From an uncultured Granulosicoccaceae bacterium (GTDB lineage: Bacteria > Pseudomonadota > Gammaproteobacteria > Granulosicoccales > Granulosicoccaceae): 48,507 bases of DNA. The notes under the pieces are model-generated. The model ran no database searches. It worked only from the letters and a program-made list of their open reading frames with translations, and was not told where the DNA came from. Position numbers and translations under genes: made by a program. The DNA lies in the NCBI GenBank assembly GCA_938041955.1, contig CALISD010000004.1, positions 1 to 48,507 of the forward strand, in the 5' to 3' direction. Below, piece by piece: positions 24,899 through 33,149 of this stretch (positions are counted from its first letter, which is position 1; the number at the start of each line of letters is the position of its first letter).

Positions 24899-26107
24899 GT
24901 GAAAATTCAAAAACTCATGGCAACCGCTTTGACAGTGGCAGCAATTGGTGTAGCGTCGATATCCGCCAATGCAGCTGACACGATAAAAATCGGTGAAATA
25001 AACCACTACAAACGCATGGCTGCTTTTGCGAATCCTTACAAAAACGGGATTGAGCTGGCGCTGGAGCAAATTAACGAAGCGGGCGGGGTGCTGGGTAAGC
25101 CGCTTGAGTTCATCTATCGTGATGATCAGGGTAAACCCGGGGAGGCGGTAAAAATTGCCGGTGAATTGATGACGCGTGATAACACTGTGATGTTGACCGG
25201 CACTATTTTGTCTCATGTGGGGCTGGCGATTTCGTCCTACGCTGCTGAGAAGAAATACTTGTACCTGGCATCGGAGCCATTGGCTGATTCTTTGGTATGG
25301 GCAAAAGGCAACGACTATACGTTCAGACTGCGCGCGTCCACTTATATGCAAGCGGCGATGCTGGCTGAAGAAGCTGCCAAAACAGATGCTAAAACCTATG
25401 CCACTATCGCACCCAACTATGCCTATGGCAAAGATGCGGTCGCTGCATTTAAAACAGCGTTACTGGCGCTCAAGCCCGATGTTGAGTTTGTTACAGAGCA
25501 ATGGCCGGCTTTGTTTAAAATAGATGCCGGTGCAGAGGCGCAGGCTATTGAACGTGCTAAGCCCGATGCAATCTACAACGTCACCTTTGGCGGTGATCTG
25601 GCGAAGCTTGTTCGTGAAGGAACCACTCGCGGCTTGTTTGAAGGTCGCCACGTTTATGGATTGCTGACCGGTGAGCCGGAGTATCTTGATCCATTAAAAG
25701 ATGAAGCGCCTGAAGGTTGGGTGGTCACCGGTTACCCTTGGTATGACTTAACTGACAAGTCGAATAAAGATTTTGTAGATGCCTATCAAGCCAAATTTGA
25801 TGAAGGTCCAAAGATTGGATCATTGGTTGGCTACATGACAGCGCAATCAATTGCCGCTGGAATCTCCAAGGCAGGTTCAACTGATACTGATGCAATGGTC
25901 GCGGCATTCAAGGGGCTTGAAGTTGATACGCCGGTAGGGCAGATCATGTTTCGCAAGCAGGATCATCAATCTACGATGGGAGCATTTGTAGGCACAACCG
26001 CACTGCAGGATGGCAAAGGTGTCATGGTGGATTGGGTGTATAAGAATGGTGCTGACTACCTACCATCTGATGAAGAAGTCATGAAGCTACGTCCGGCTTC
26101 CCAGTAG
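24899..26107 (+). CDS. ABC substrate-binding protein, Leu/Ile/Val family (Peripla_BP_6)
   Basis: 402 residues. The GTG start at 24899 is fixed by TTAGGAGGA just upstream; the ATG at 24895 is closed at once by a stop. A Sec signal peptide ends at ISANA/ADTIKIG. The family pattern follows: GIELALEQINEAGGVLGKPL, then GEAVKIAGELMTRDNTVMLTG. Relatives in catabolic clusters often bind aromatic carboxylates instead of amino acids, so the pyridine substrate is a likely ligand. It is first of four transporter genes and is followed by a hairpin, which fits its need for higher expression. Confidence 0.9.
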   Translation: MKIQKLMATALTVAAIGVASISANAADTIKIGEINHYKRMAAFANPYKNGIELALEQINEAGGVLGKPLEFIYRDDQGKPGEAVKIAGELMTRDNTVMLTGTILSHVGLAISSYAAEKKYLYLASEPLADSLVWAKGNDYTFRLRASTYMQAAMLAEEAAKTDAKTYATIAPNYAYGKDAVAAFKTALLALKPDVEFVTEQWPALFKIDAGAEAQAIERAKPDAIYNVTFGGDLAKLVREGTTRGLFEGRHVYGLLTGEPEYLDPLKDEAPEGWVVTGYPWYDLTDKSNKDFVDAYQAKFDEGPKIGSLVGYMTAQSIAAGISKAGSTDTDAMVAAFKGLEVDTPVGQIMFRKQDHQSTMGAFVGTTALQDGKGVMVDWVYKNGADYLPSDEEVMKLRPASQ

Positions 26108-26129
26108 TAGAGACAATGTCGTAATGTCT

Positions 26130-26160
26130 GGCCCGTGGCATCGCACGGGCCATCTCTTTT
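26130..26160 (+). terminator. Hairpin after the binding-protein gene
   Basis: GGCCCGTG (26130-26137) pairs with CACGGGCC (26144-26151) across a six-base loop and is followed by ATCTCTTTT. It lies between the binding protein and the permease. Partial termination or protection of the upstream mRNA would raise binding protein over membrane subunits. Confidence 0.55.
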
Positions 26161-26183
26161 CAGCACAAGAAGAATAAAACGCC

Positions 26184-28046
26184 GTGGAATTGTTTTTTGC
26201 ACAATTACTGACCGGACTTGCCAACGCAGCAACCCTGTTTTTAGTGGCATCGGGCTTGTCATTAATCTTTGGTGTTACTCGAATTGTCAATTTTGCCCAC
26301 GGTTCTTTCTATATGCTGGGGGCGTTTATCGGCTATAGCCTGATGCAAGTGCTACCCGGCATGTTCGGTTTTTGGTTATCTGTTCTTTTGGCGGGTCTTG
26401 CTGTTGGTGTGATAGGCGTTATCGTAGAAATACTGGTGCTGAGGCCTGTATACAAAGCGCCGGAATTATTTCAATTGGTGGCTACCTTCGGTGTGATTTT
26501 AGTTATCCAGGATGTAGCACTGTACCTCTGGGGCGCCGACGATGTTCTGGGTCCGCGTGCCCCGGGTCTAAAAGGTATTGTTCGCATCATGGGTGAGCCC
26601 GTACCGAAGTATGATTTAGCGCTAATCGCTATTACGCCGTTTTTTCTCTTTGGCCTTTGGTATTTAATTTCAAAAACCCGCATTGGTATTCTGGTTCGTG
26701 CAGCCACACAGGACCGTGAAATGGTGGGCGCTCTCGGAGTCAATCAGGCCTGGTTGTTTACCGGTGTTTTCTTTCTTGGTGCCACACTTGCCGGGCTCGG
26801 GGGTGCGATACAGCTTCCCAAAGGCGGTGCCGACTTACTCATGGATTTTAATATTCTGGCGGCCATTTTTGTGGTGGTGGTGATTGGCGGGATGGGATCC
26901 TTACCCGGGGCGTATGTAGCGGCCGCGTTGATTTCCATACTTAACGTTTTTGGCGTTACTTTTCTGCCTCAAAGCACGCTGGTGTTGATGTTTGTTGTGA
27001 TGGCCGTTGTGCTGATGATTAAGCCATACGGACTGTTTGGCCGTGAAGAGGTGGCCGGTGAGCACGGCCAGGTTGGGGAGCCGGAGCGACCGATAAAGCC
27101 TGCGGGTCTCAAAGTGCGGTTATTAGTGGCTGCGGGTCTTTTGCTGCTCGCGTTACTGCCTGTGTTTGGTTCTGATTTTTCGCAAGTGCTCACCTCCGAT
27201 GTCATTATCTTCTGTCTGTTTGCTGCTAGTTTGCACTTCATTCTTGGGCTTGGTGGTCTGGTGTCATTTGGTCATGCGGCTTTTTTCGGTGGCGGTGCTT
27301 ATGTTGCTGCACTGCTTGTATCGCATGTCGATGCACCAATGGAAATAGCGTTTCTGCTTGCCCCTATTGGTGCAGGCTTCGCAGCGTTTATCATTGGTTG
27401 GCTCTGTATGCGTCTGACCGGCGTTTACTTTGCCATGTTGACGCTGGCCTTTGCACAACTGATCTGGTCACTGGTGTATCAGTGGGGTGAGTTTACCGGT
27501 GGCGATGACGGTCTGGTTGATATCTGGCCTTCCGCCTGGCTCAATGGTACGACCCCTTATTATTATTTCACGTTAGTGTTCGGTATCGGCGGCATTCTTC
27601 TGCTCCGTCACGCTGCACACTCACCGTTTGGTTATGCATTGCGTGCCTCGCGGGATTCTTCCCGGCAGGCTGAAGCAACAGGAATAAACACCAAGCGAAT
27701 TCAATGGGCAGCTTTCACGTTTGCAGGATCATTGGCCGGCTTATCCGGTGCGTTGTTTGTGTTTTCCAAGGGCAGTGTATTTCCAACAGAACTTGAGATT
27801 GCGCGCTCATTCGATGCACTGATTGTTATCTTTCTCGGTGGGGTGAAAACCTTGTCCGGAGCGGTCGTTGGTGGTGCATCGCTGGAATATGCAAAAGACT
27901 TTCTTACCCGTTTTGAATACTGGCGATTAACACTGGGGTTAATTATTATCTTTGTAGTGATCGTCGCCCCTGAAGGTATCAGTGGCACGTTGCGCAAGGT
28001 GGCTGAACGATTCGGAATTATTCGTCAGCGCGAGGGTGAGTCGTGA
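26184..28046 (+). CDS. Fused ABC permease, LivH and LivM domains
   Basis: 620 residues join two permeases usually encoded separately. Residues 1-285 are LivH-like (ANAATLFLVASGLSLIFGVT, then GGMGSLPGAYVAAALISILN). A hydrophilic linker around 290-310 contains GREEVAGEHGQVGEPERPIK. Residues 310-610 are LivM-like (FHFILGLGGLVSFG-type block, GLSGALFVFSKG, FLGGVKTLSGAVVGG). Both halves keep their ATPase-docking loops. The start is GTG 26184 with a weak ribosome binding site. It overlaps the next ATPase gene by four bases. Confidence 0.88.
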   Translation: MELFFAQLLTGLANAATLFLVASGLSLIFGVTRIVNFAHGSFYMLGAFIGYSLMQVLPGMFGFWLSVLLAGLAVGVIGVIVEILVLRPVYKAPELFQLVATFGVILVIQDVALYLWGADDVLGPRAPGLKGIVRIMGEPVPKYDLALIAITPFFLFGLWYLISKTRIGILVRAATQDREMVGALGVNQAWLFTGVFFLGATLAGLGGAIQLPKGGADLLMDFNILAAIFVVVVIGGMGSLPGAYVAAALISILNVFGVTFLPQSTLVLMFVVMAVVLMIKPYGLFGREEVAGEHGQVGEPERPIKPAGLKVRLLVAAGLLLLALLPVFGSDFSQVLTSDVIIFCLFAASLHFILGLGGLVSFGHAAFFGGGAYVAALLVSHVDAPMEIAFLLAPIGAGFAAFIIGWLCMRLTGVYFAMLTLAFAQLIWSLVYQWGEFTGGDDGLVDIWPSAWLNGTTPYYYFTLVFGIGGILLLRHAAHSPFGYALRASRDSSRQAEATGINTKRIQWAAFTFAGSLAGLSGALFVFSKGSVFPTELEIARSFDALIVIFLGGVKTLSGAVVGGASLEYAKDFLTRFEYWRLTLGLIIIFVVIVAPEGISGTLRKVAERFGIIRQREGES

Positions 28047-28816
28047 ATCATATTCTGGAAGTGCGTAATTTATCCAAGTCGTTCCATGGCTTGCGGGCGG
28101 TCCACGAAGTTAACTTTGATGTCAGTGAGGGGGAATTGCTTGCCCTGATCGGACCAAACGGTGCCGGCAAGAGTACCTGCTTTAATATGCTGATGGGGCA
28201 ATTAAAGCCCACTGCCGGAGAGGTTTATTTTCAGGGAGAGAATCTGGTAGGCAAATACCCGCGTGATATCTGGCGCAAGGGTATTGGCAGAACCTTTCAA
28301 ATAACCGCTACCTATTCTTCGATGACCGTTGTCGAAAATGTTCAAATGGCGCTGATGTCTTTTCATCGACGTATTTACTCTATGCTGCCATACGCGCACA
28401 AAATGTATAAAAAAGAGGCCTTAACCTTTTTGGAAATGGTCGGGCTTGCCAGTCAGGCAGAGCGGCACTGTGCCATTCTGGCATACGGTGACTTAAAGCG
28501 TTTGGAGTTAGCGATAGCATTGTGTCATAACCCCACGTTGCTATTGATGGATGAACCCACAGCCGGTATGGCACCAACAGAGCGTGAGAGTGTTATGCAA
28601 TTAACGGCAGACATTGTCAGAGAAAAGAATATCAGCGTCTTGTTTACGGAGCATGATATGGATGTAGTCTTTGGCCATGCACATCGAATTCTGGTGCTCA
28701 ATCGAGGTGAGCTGATTGCCAATGGGTCTGTTGATGACATTAGAAATAATCCGGTGGTACAGGAAGTGTATCTCGGCGGTGGAAATCTGTTTGAAAGTGA
28801 CAAGGCTGCGTCATGA
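28043..28816 (+). CDS. ABC ATPase, LivG class
   Basis: 257 residues. Walker A is GPNGAGKST, Walker B is LLLMDEPTAGM with the family-specific TAGMAPTE, and the switch His is in FTEHDMDVVF. The signature region reads LAYGDLKRLELAIAL, where YGD replaces the usual SGG, as in many LivG proteins. The C-terminal tail VVQEVYLGGG is typical of LivG. It starts inside the stop of the fused permease and overlaps the LivF gene by four bases. Confidence 0.9.
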   Translation: MNHILEVRNLSKSFHGLRAVHEVNFDVSEGELLALIGPNGAGKSTCFNMLMGQLKPTAGEVYFQGENLVGKYPRDIWRKGIGRTFQITATYSSMTVVENVQMALMSFHRRIYSMLPYAHKMYKKEALTFLEMVGLASQAERHCAILAYGDLKRLELAIALCHNPTLLLMDEPTAGMAPTERESVMQLTADIVREKNISVLFTEHDMDVVFGHAHRILVLNRGELIANGSVDDIRNNPVVQEVYLGGGNLFESDKAAS

Positions 28817-29514
28817 TTGAAGTAAAAGGCATAGATAGCTTTTACGGCAAGGCACAGATTCTTAGTGATCTCAGCTTTTCCATAGGTGCCGGCGAGGTGG
28901 TTTCAATTCTCGGGCGCAATGGCGCTGGCAAGACCACGACCATGAAGTCGATTATGCAGTTAGTTCGGCCGCGCAATGGGTCTGTCACGTTTAACGGTAC
29001 CGAAGTGGTTGGATTGCCGCCGTACAAGGTGGCCAAAATGGGTTTAGGTTATGTGCCGGAAGAGCGCCGTATTTTTACCGATTTAACTATTCTTGAGAAT
29101 ATGGAAGTGGGCAGACAGCCAGCTCGTAAGGGGGTTCCCGAATGGACGATTGATCTTCTGTTTGAGCTATTCCCGAACCTGTCAGAGCGGCGGAATAATC
29201 GTGGCAAAGCGCTTTCCGGTGGAGAGCAGCAAATGCTAACGATTGCACGAACCATGATGGGCAATCCCACGTGCTTACTTCTTGATGAACCGTCTGAAGG
29301 CATAGCACCGGTCATTGTTGAGCAGATGGCAGAAACTATTATGCAAATAAAGAAGCAACAACTGACGGTGGTGTTGTCTGAGCAGAATTTACACTTTGCC
29401 AGGCTTGTGGCGGACCGGGCGATTATTATTGAGAGCGGTCAAAAGCGCTTCGATGGTACGTTTGCGGAGTTAGATGCACAGCCTGACATTCAGGAAAAAT
29501 ATTTGTCTGTGTAG
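28813..29514 (+). CDS. ABC ATPase, LivF class
   Basis: 233 residues. Walker A is GRNGAGKTT, the Q-loop region GYVPEERRIFTDLTILENM, the signature LSGGEQQMLTIAR, Walker B LLLDEPSEGIAP and the switch region LSEQNLHFA. The C-terminus ends QEKYLSV, as in LivF. It is the last gene of the reductase and transport operon. A long palindrome follows before the convergent enamidase gene. Confidence 0.9.
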   Translation: MIEVKGIDSFYGKAQILSDLSFSIGAGEVVSILGRNGAGKTTTMKSIMQLVRPRNGSVTFNGTEVVGLPPYKVAKMGLGYVPEERRIFTDLTILENMEVGRQPARKGVPEWTIDLLFELFPNLSERRNNRGKALSGGEQQMLTIARTMMGNPTCLLLDEPSEGIAPVIVEQMAETIMQIKKQQLTVVLSEQNLHFARLVADRAIIIESGQKRFDGTFAELDAQPDIQEKYLSV

Positions 29515-29687
29515 TTGAAGGGTTGTAGTTTTCGTTGAGTGGGTAAGGATCTGTATCCGCTTGCAATTAGTATTTGTGTAGCGCTAGATTGAATGAGCGG
29601 CTATAGCGGTGGATGCGCCTTTTGGCCTGTGTTCCTCTACGGATGGTGCTTGTTTTGTAGGTCGCTTATCTATACGACTTAGTGCAC

Positions 29688-29863
29688 GGCTTGCCACTCG
29701 CTTACGCGTCGGGTTTCCAAGAGCAGTGATCTTGTCTGTATCTGATTCATAGAAGGGGTGTAGGCGACTGGCTTCTCGTCTCTCGGTATGAATGTGATGA
29801 CACGTACTTAACACAAGGCCTCGATGCTCTAAGGAAACCCGACGCGTGAGCGAGTGGTAAGCC
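29688..29863. repeat. Inverted repeat with 31-bp arms
   Basis: The arm at 29688-29718 (contains CACTCGCTTACGCGTCGGG) matches the reverse complement of 29833-29863 at 29 of 31 bases. About 114 bp lie between, with weaker inner pairing (AAGAGCA with TGCTCTA). No protein is encoded. It fills the gap between the convergent LivF and enamidase genes, so it may act as a two-way barrier to transcription, or be another small mobile repeat. The rest of 29515-29946 holds nothing recognised. Confidence 0.7.
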
Positions 29864-29946
29864 ACGTATTACAAACTTCGTTTATGTTTCAGGTAGCGGT
29901 TACCGGCAGAGGAGCCGACGTTATCCCATGACAAAATGCGATACAC

Positions 29947-31128
29947 CTAAGCATCGGCAACTTCTGGCAGACGCGTAGCGGGTGGTGTATTGCGGCTTCT
30001 GTGAGAGCGAACAACGCCATCGATAATCGTCATGCCAATGCCAGGTAAATTTCCCTGATGAATACTTTCCAGCATATCTTTGCCTGGTGAATGCTGGGCC
30101 TGATCAAGTACGATAAGGTCTGCAGCTTTGCCTACTTCTATAATGCCGCTGTTCAGTTCCCGCATACGCGCTGTGTTACCAGTGGCGAAGCAAAAGGCTA
30201 TTTCCGGTGGTATGTTTCCAAGGCTCGATAGCATGGCGATCATTCGTAGAATGCCAAGTGGCTGTACGCCGGAGCCTGCGGGTGAATCTGTGCCCAGAAT
30301 CACTCGTTCAGCTTGCTTGATTTCGAAGGCTGTACGCATAGCCAGAAGCCCCGCACGCTCATTGCCGTTGTGGACAATTTCTATCCCTCGATTGCAGCTC
30401 TCGCACAGACAGGTGATTTGATCATCAGGCAGGGCAGTGTGGCCGCCGTTGATGTGGCCGATGATATCTGCATCAGCTTCAAGCACAACGTCTTTGTCTA
30501 TGAGCCCTGAGCCGGGGATAGATGGCCCTCCAGTATGAATGGTTGATTGAATGCCGTACTTACGAGCCCATTTGACCATTTGCGCTGCTGTTTCACCGGC
30601 TTTGACTGATCCAAGTCCGACTTCGCCCAGTAGCTTGACACCTGCATCTGCAAGGTCTTTGAAATCTTGTTCCTCCATGCCTTCTTCAAGCACCGGGGCA
30701 CCGGCCAGCATCTTTACACCGGAGGGTCGAAAGTTCTCGTACCAGCGTTGTGATGCAATGGCCATGGCTTTCAATCCAACGATATCTTTCGGGCGTCCGG
30801 GTGCATGAACTTCACCGGCCGATATCATGGTGGTGACGCCGCCGTGCAGGCAGGAGTCTATCCATCCCAACTGCTGCTGCCGCGGAGTATAATCGCCAAT
30901 GACCGGGTGTACGTGGCTATCGATCAGTCCCGGGCAGAGCCAGCTGTCGTTGGCATTAACGGTGGTTGTGGCCTGGGAGGTGTCGAGATCTTTTTCATAA
31001 CCGATCGCGGTAATAATACCGTCTTCGCACACCACGCAGTTACCGTCAATCAAAGGTTCTTCCAGTTTGCCTGAAAGGATTTGTGCTATGTTTGTGATTA
31101 CTAGTTTTTGCTTGGCTGTAGTGGGCAT
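29947..31128 (-). CDS. ena: Enamidase, amidohydrolase superfamily
   Basis: 393 residues. Enamidase opens 1,4,5,6-tetrahydro-6-oxonicotinate to 2-formylglutarate and ammonia in the nicotinate pathway. Metal-site residues are visible: H72 and H74 in IDSHVHP, K165 in AGVKLLGE, H198 in STIHTGG, H225 in IIGHINGG and D281 in ILGTDSPAG. HTGGPSIPGSG and GHINGG, with the C-terminal SRNTPPATR, are features I associate with the Eubacterium barkeri enzyme; they distinguish it from dihydropyrimidinases. It has its own promoter, built like that of the reductase operon and carrying the same operator. Transcribed alone, divergent from the MarR gene. Confidence 0.87.
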   Translation of the reverse strand: MPTTAKQKLVITNIAQILSGKLEEPLIDGNCVVCEDGIITAIGYEKDLDTSQATTTVNANDSWLCPGLIDSHVHPVIGDYTPRQQQLGWIDSCLHGGVTTMISAGEVHAPGRPKDIVGLKAMAIASQRWYENFRPSGVKMLAGAPVLEEGMEEQDFKDLADAGVKLLGEVGLGSVKAGETAAQMVKWARKYGIQSTIHTGGPSIPGSGLIDKDVVLEADADIIGHINGGHTALPDDQITCLCESCNRGIEIVHNGNERAGLLAMRTAFEIKQAERVILGTDSPAGSGVQPLGILRMIAMLSSLGNIPPEIAFCFATGNTARMRELNSGIIEVGKAADLIVLDQAQHSPGKDMLESIHQGNLPGIGMTIIDGVVRSHRSRNTPPATRLPEVADA

Positions 31129-31169
31129 CTGATCGTCTCTAAATGAGTGTTATGGATGTTCCAGTTGTC

Positions 31170-31183
31170 GTTTGTATACTAAC
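31170..31183. promoter_or_regulatory. Predicted MarR operator, enamidase promoter
   Basis: GTTTGTATACTAAC on the plus strand, GTTAGTATACAAAC on the minus. It overlaps the -10 box of the enamidase promoter. Together with 20313 and 20426 it gives the consensus GTTWGTATRCWAAY. The nearby MarR gene makes self-regulation possible too. Confidence 0.65.
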
Positions 31184-31203
31184 TACATATTTGAGTCGGT
31201 CAA
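31176..31203 (-). promoter_or_regulatory. Predicted sigma-70 promoter of the enamidase gene
   Basis: On the minus strand TTGACC (31203-31198) is followed by 16 bp and TAGTAT (31181-31176). The reductase promoter has the same boxes, the same spacing and the operator in the same place. The start codon lies about 40 bp further on. Confidence 0.55.
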
Positions 31204-31321
31204 GTATTGAGTGCCAGCGCGCATTATGATTATCGTGGCGGGCTTGTTCTGAGCCGATGCCCCGTAATACGCTAACCCACATTGCAAGTAATGCATAATT
31301 TACATTGAATCTTCGCCGTAT

Positions 31322-31744
31322 ATGAAACCGCTGAAAACTTATGTTCTGGAAGACCAAATTGGCCATATTCTCAGACGGGTCAGCCAGCGCCACACCGGTA
31401 TTTTCACCAGTCAAATGCCCGCCGAACTCACCCCGACCAGATTTGCTGCAATGGCCAAGTTATTGGAGTGTGGGCCACTATCGCAAAACGAACTGGGTCG
31501 ACTGAGCGCAATGGATATAGCTACCATCAAAGGGGTTGTTGACAGATTGCGCGTACGTAAAATGGTCGATAGTAAAAAAGATCCAACAGACGCACGGCGG
31601 CAACTTATCAAACTCACGGCTAAGGGTGAGCGAGTGATACGTGCGGCTATTCCAGATGCGCTGGAGGTGACAAAACAAACCACAGATCCATTGACCAAAG
31701 CTGAGTCAAAACAGTTGTTAAAACTCTTGAGTAAATTGCAGTAG
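31322..31744 (+). CDS. MarR family transcriptional regulator
   Basis: 140 residues with the MarR winged helix: LTPTRFAAMAKLLECGPLSQ, then NELGRLSAMDIATIKGVVDR (recognition helix) and the wing DPTDARRQLIKLTAKGERV. Dimers bind short palindromes and release them on binding an aromatic ligand. NicR of Pseudomonas putida, a MarR protein answering to 6-hydroxynicotinate, is a functional precedent. It is the only regulator gene in the cluster and divergent from the enamidase. I infer that it represses both divergent promoters through the shared 14-bp sites. No strong ribosome binding site is seen before its ATG. Confidence 0.87.
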   Translation: MKPLKTYVLEDQIGHILRRVSQRHTGIFTSQMPAELTPTRFAAMAKLLECGPLSQNELGRLSAMDIATIKGVVDRLRVRKMVDSKKDPTDARRQLIKLTAKGERVIRAAIPDALEVTKQTTDPLTKAESKQLLKLLSKLQ

Positions 31745-31795
31745 CGAGATCAATCTGCATGGTTGCTCATGCATTTGGCCAACGCGGTTTGTCTT

Positions 31796-31961
31796 TAGCC
31801 CGGATTATTCATGATGTGGCGAGCATATCGCGTAGAGATTTGATATCCACAGTGGATTTTCTTCTTGCGTCGAATACTTATTGATATTCGCAAAAAGAAA
31901 AATTCGCTGTGGAATCAAAGATCAAGTGAGATGCCGTCATCATCATGAAAAATCCGGGTTA
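31796..31961 (-). repeat. MITE-like palindromic element, family A copy 3 (inverted)
   Basis: Reverse-complement copy of the 2599 and 18881 elements, 166 bp, with ends CCCGGATTATTCATGATG and CATCATGAAAAATCCGGG. Its palindrome is the best kept of the three (GATATCCACAGTGGATTTTC against GAAAAATTCGCTGTGGAATC). It lies just after the MarR gene and marks the right edge of the catabolic cluster. Confidence 0.8.
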
Positions 31962-32105
31962 GTATCACCCCAATGGTTTTAATGTAGCCTCCGTAACCTT
32001 TTGAGCGTGCTCCAGAGTACTGCGAAGATAGCTTTCTTGAGGATTGAATTCGATGGTAGACTGATTTTAATTTTTCAGAAAAATGACTTTGTCTGCTCAA
32101 AAAAT

Positions 32106-33149
32106 ATGAAATACAACTCCTTAGGTGCCACTGATATTCAAGTTAGCGAGCTTTGTCTTGGCAGTATGACATGGGGCACGCAAAACACTGCGGCCGAAGC
32201 TTTTTCGCAGATTGACTACGCTGTAGAGCACGGTGTAAATATCATTGACACCGCCGAGCTCTATCCCACCACACCGCTGTCTGCTGAAACCTATGGTGAT
32301 ACCGAATCTATCATAGGTCAGTGGCTTGCTCAGTCCGGCAAGCGCGACAAGGTGCTACTGGCGACCAAAGTGGCGGGCAATGGTCCGAAATGGATCGGTG
32401 AAGGTAAGCCCATTACCGGTGAAAAAATTCGTAAGTCGCTTGAGGGGTCATTGCAGCGATTGCAAACAGATACCATCGATCTTTACCAATTGCATTGGCC
32501 CAATCGTAAAACGTATCACTTCAGGCAGTCATGGCACTACGACCCCAGCACGCAAAACACTCAGGAAACACTTGATGGAATGCATGAGATTCTCAACACG
32601 TTGGCGTCACTAATAAGTGAAGGTAAAATTCGTCATATCGGTTTATCCAATGAATCCTGCTGGGGTACCGCACAGTTCGTACGGCTTGCTAATGATCACA
32701 ACCTGCCGCGCGTGGTCAGTATCCAAAATGAATACAGCTTATTGCAGCGCTTGTTTGATCTTGATCTTGCCGAACTTGCACACAATGAAAAGGTAGGGTT
32801 GCTCGCTTTCTCGCCTTTGGCCGCCGGCATGTTAACTGGTAAATACGAAAACGGCACAATCCCTGAAGGGTCGCGGCGTAGTATGAATGAAGATTTAACC
32901 GGTCGTTACAACCAACACAGCGTAAAAGCGTTGCATCGCTATTTAAGCGTTGCGAAGGAGCATCAACTTGATCCTGCACAAATGGCATTGGCTTTTTGCG
33001 CTAGCAGGCCTTTTATGACATCGACCATTATCGGCGCTACCACAATGGAGCAGTTAGCAATAAATGTTGGCGCTGCAGACATTAAGCTAAGTGACGAGGT
33101 CATGAGCGCGATAGCTGATGTTTATCGGGAATACCCGAATACGATGTAA
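32106..33149 (+). CDS. tas: Aldo/keto reductase, Tas-like
   Basis: 347 residues from ATG 32106, where homology begins (MKYNSLGATDIQVSELCLGS). NADPH-dependent TIM-barrel reductase. It matches E. coli Tas closely in LGSMTWGTQNTAAEAFSQID, DLYQLHWPNRKTY, HIGLSNESCWG and DPAQMALAF, and has the Tas insert AELYPTTPLSAETYGDTES. The catalytic Tyr is in AELYP, with the Lys in ATKVAG and the His in LHWP. The physiological substrate of Tas is not settled. It stands alone between two gene-poor stretches and is not clearly part of the pyridine cluster. Confidence 0.88.
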   Translation: MKYNSLGATDIQVSELCLGSMTWGTQNTAAEAFSQIDYAVEHGVNIIDTAELYPTTPLSAETYGDTESIIGQWLAQSGKRDKVLLATKVAGNGPKWIGEGKPITGEKIRKSLEGSLQRLQTDTIDLYQLHWPNRKTYHFRQSWHYDPSTQNTQETLDGMHEILNTLASLISEGKIRHIGLSNESCWGTAQFVRLANDHNLPRVVSIQNEYSLLQRLFDLDLAELAHNEKVGLLAFSPLAAGMLTGKYENGTIPEGSRRSMNEDLTGRYNQHSVKALHRYLSVAKEHQLDPAQMALAFCASRPFMTSTIIGATTMEQLAINVGAADIKLSDEVMSAIADVYREYPNTM

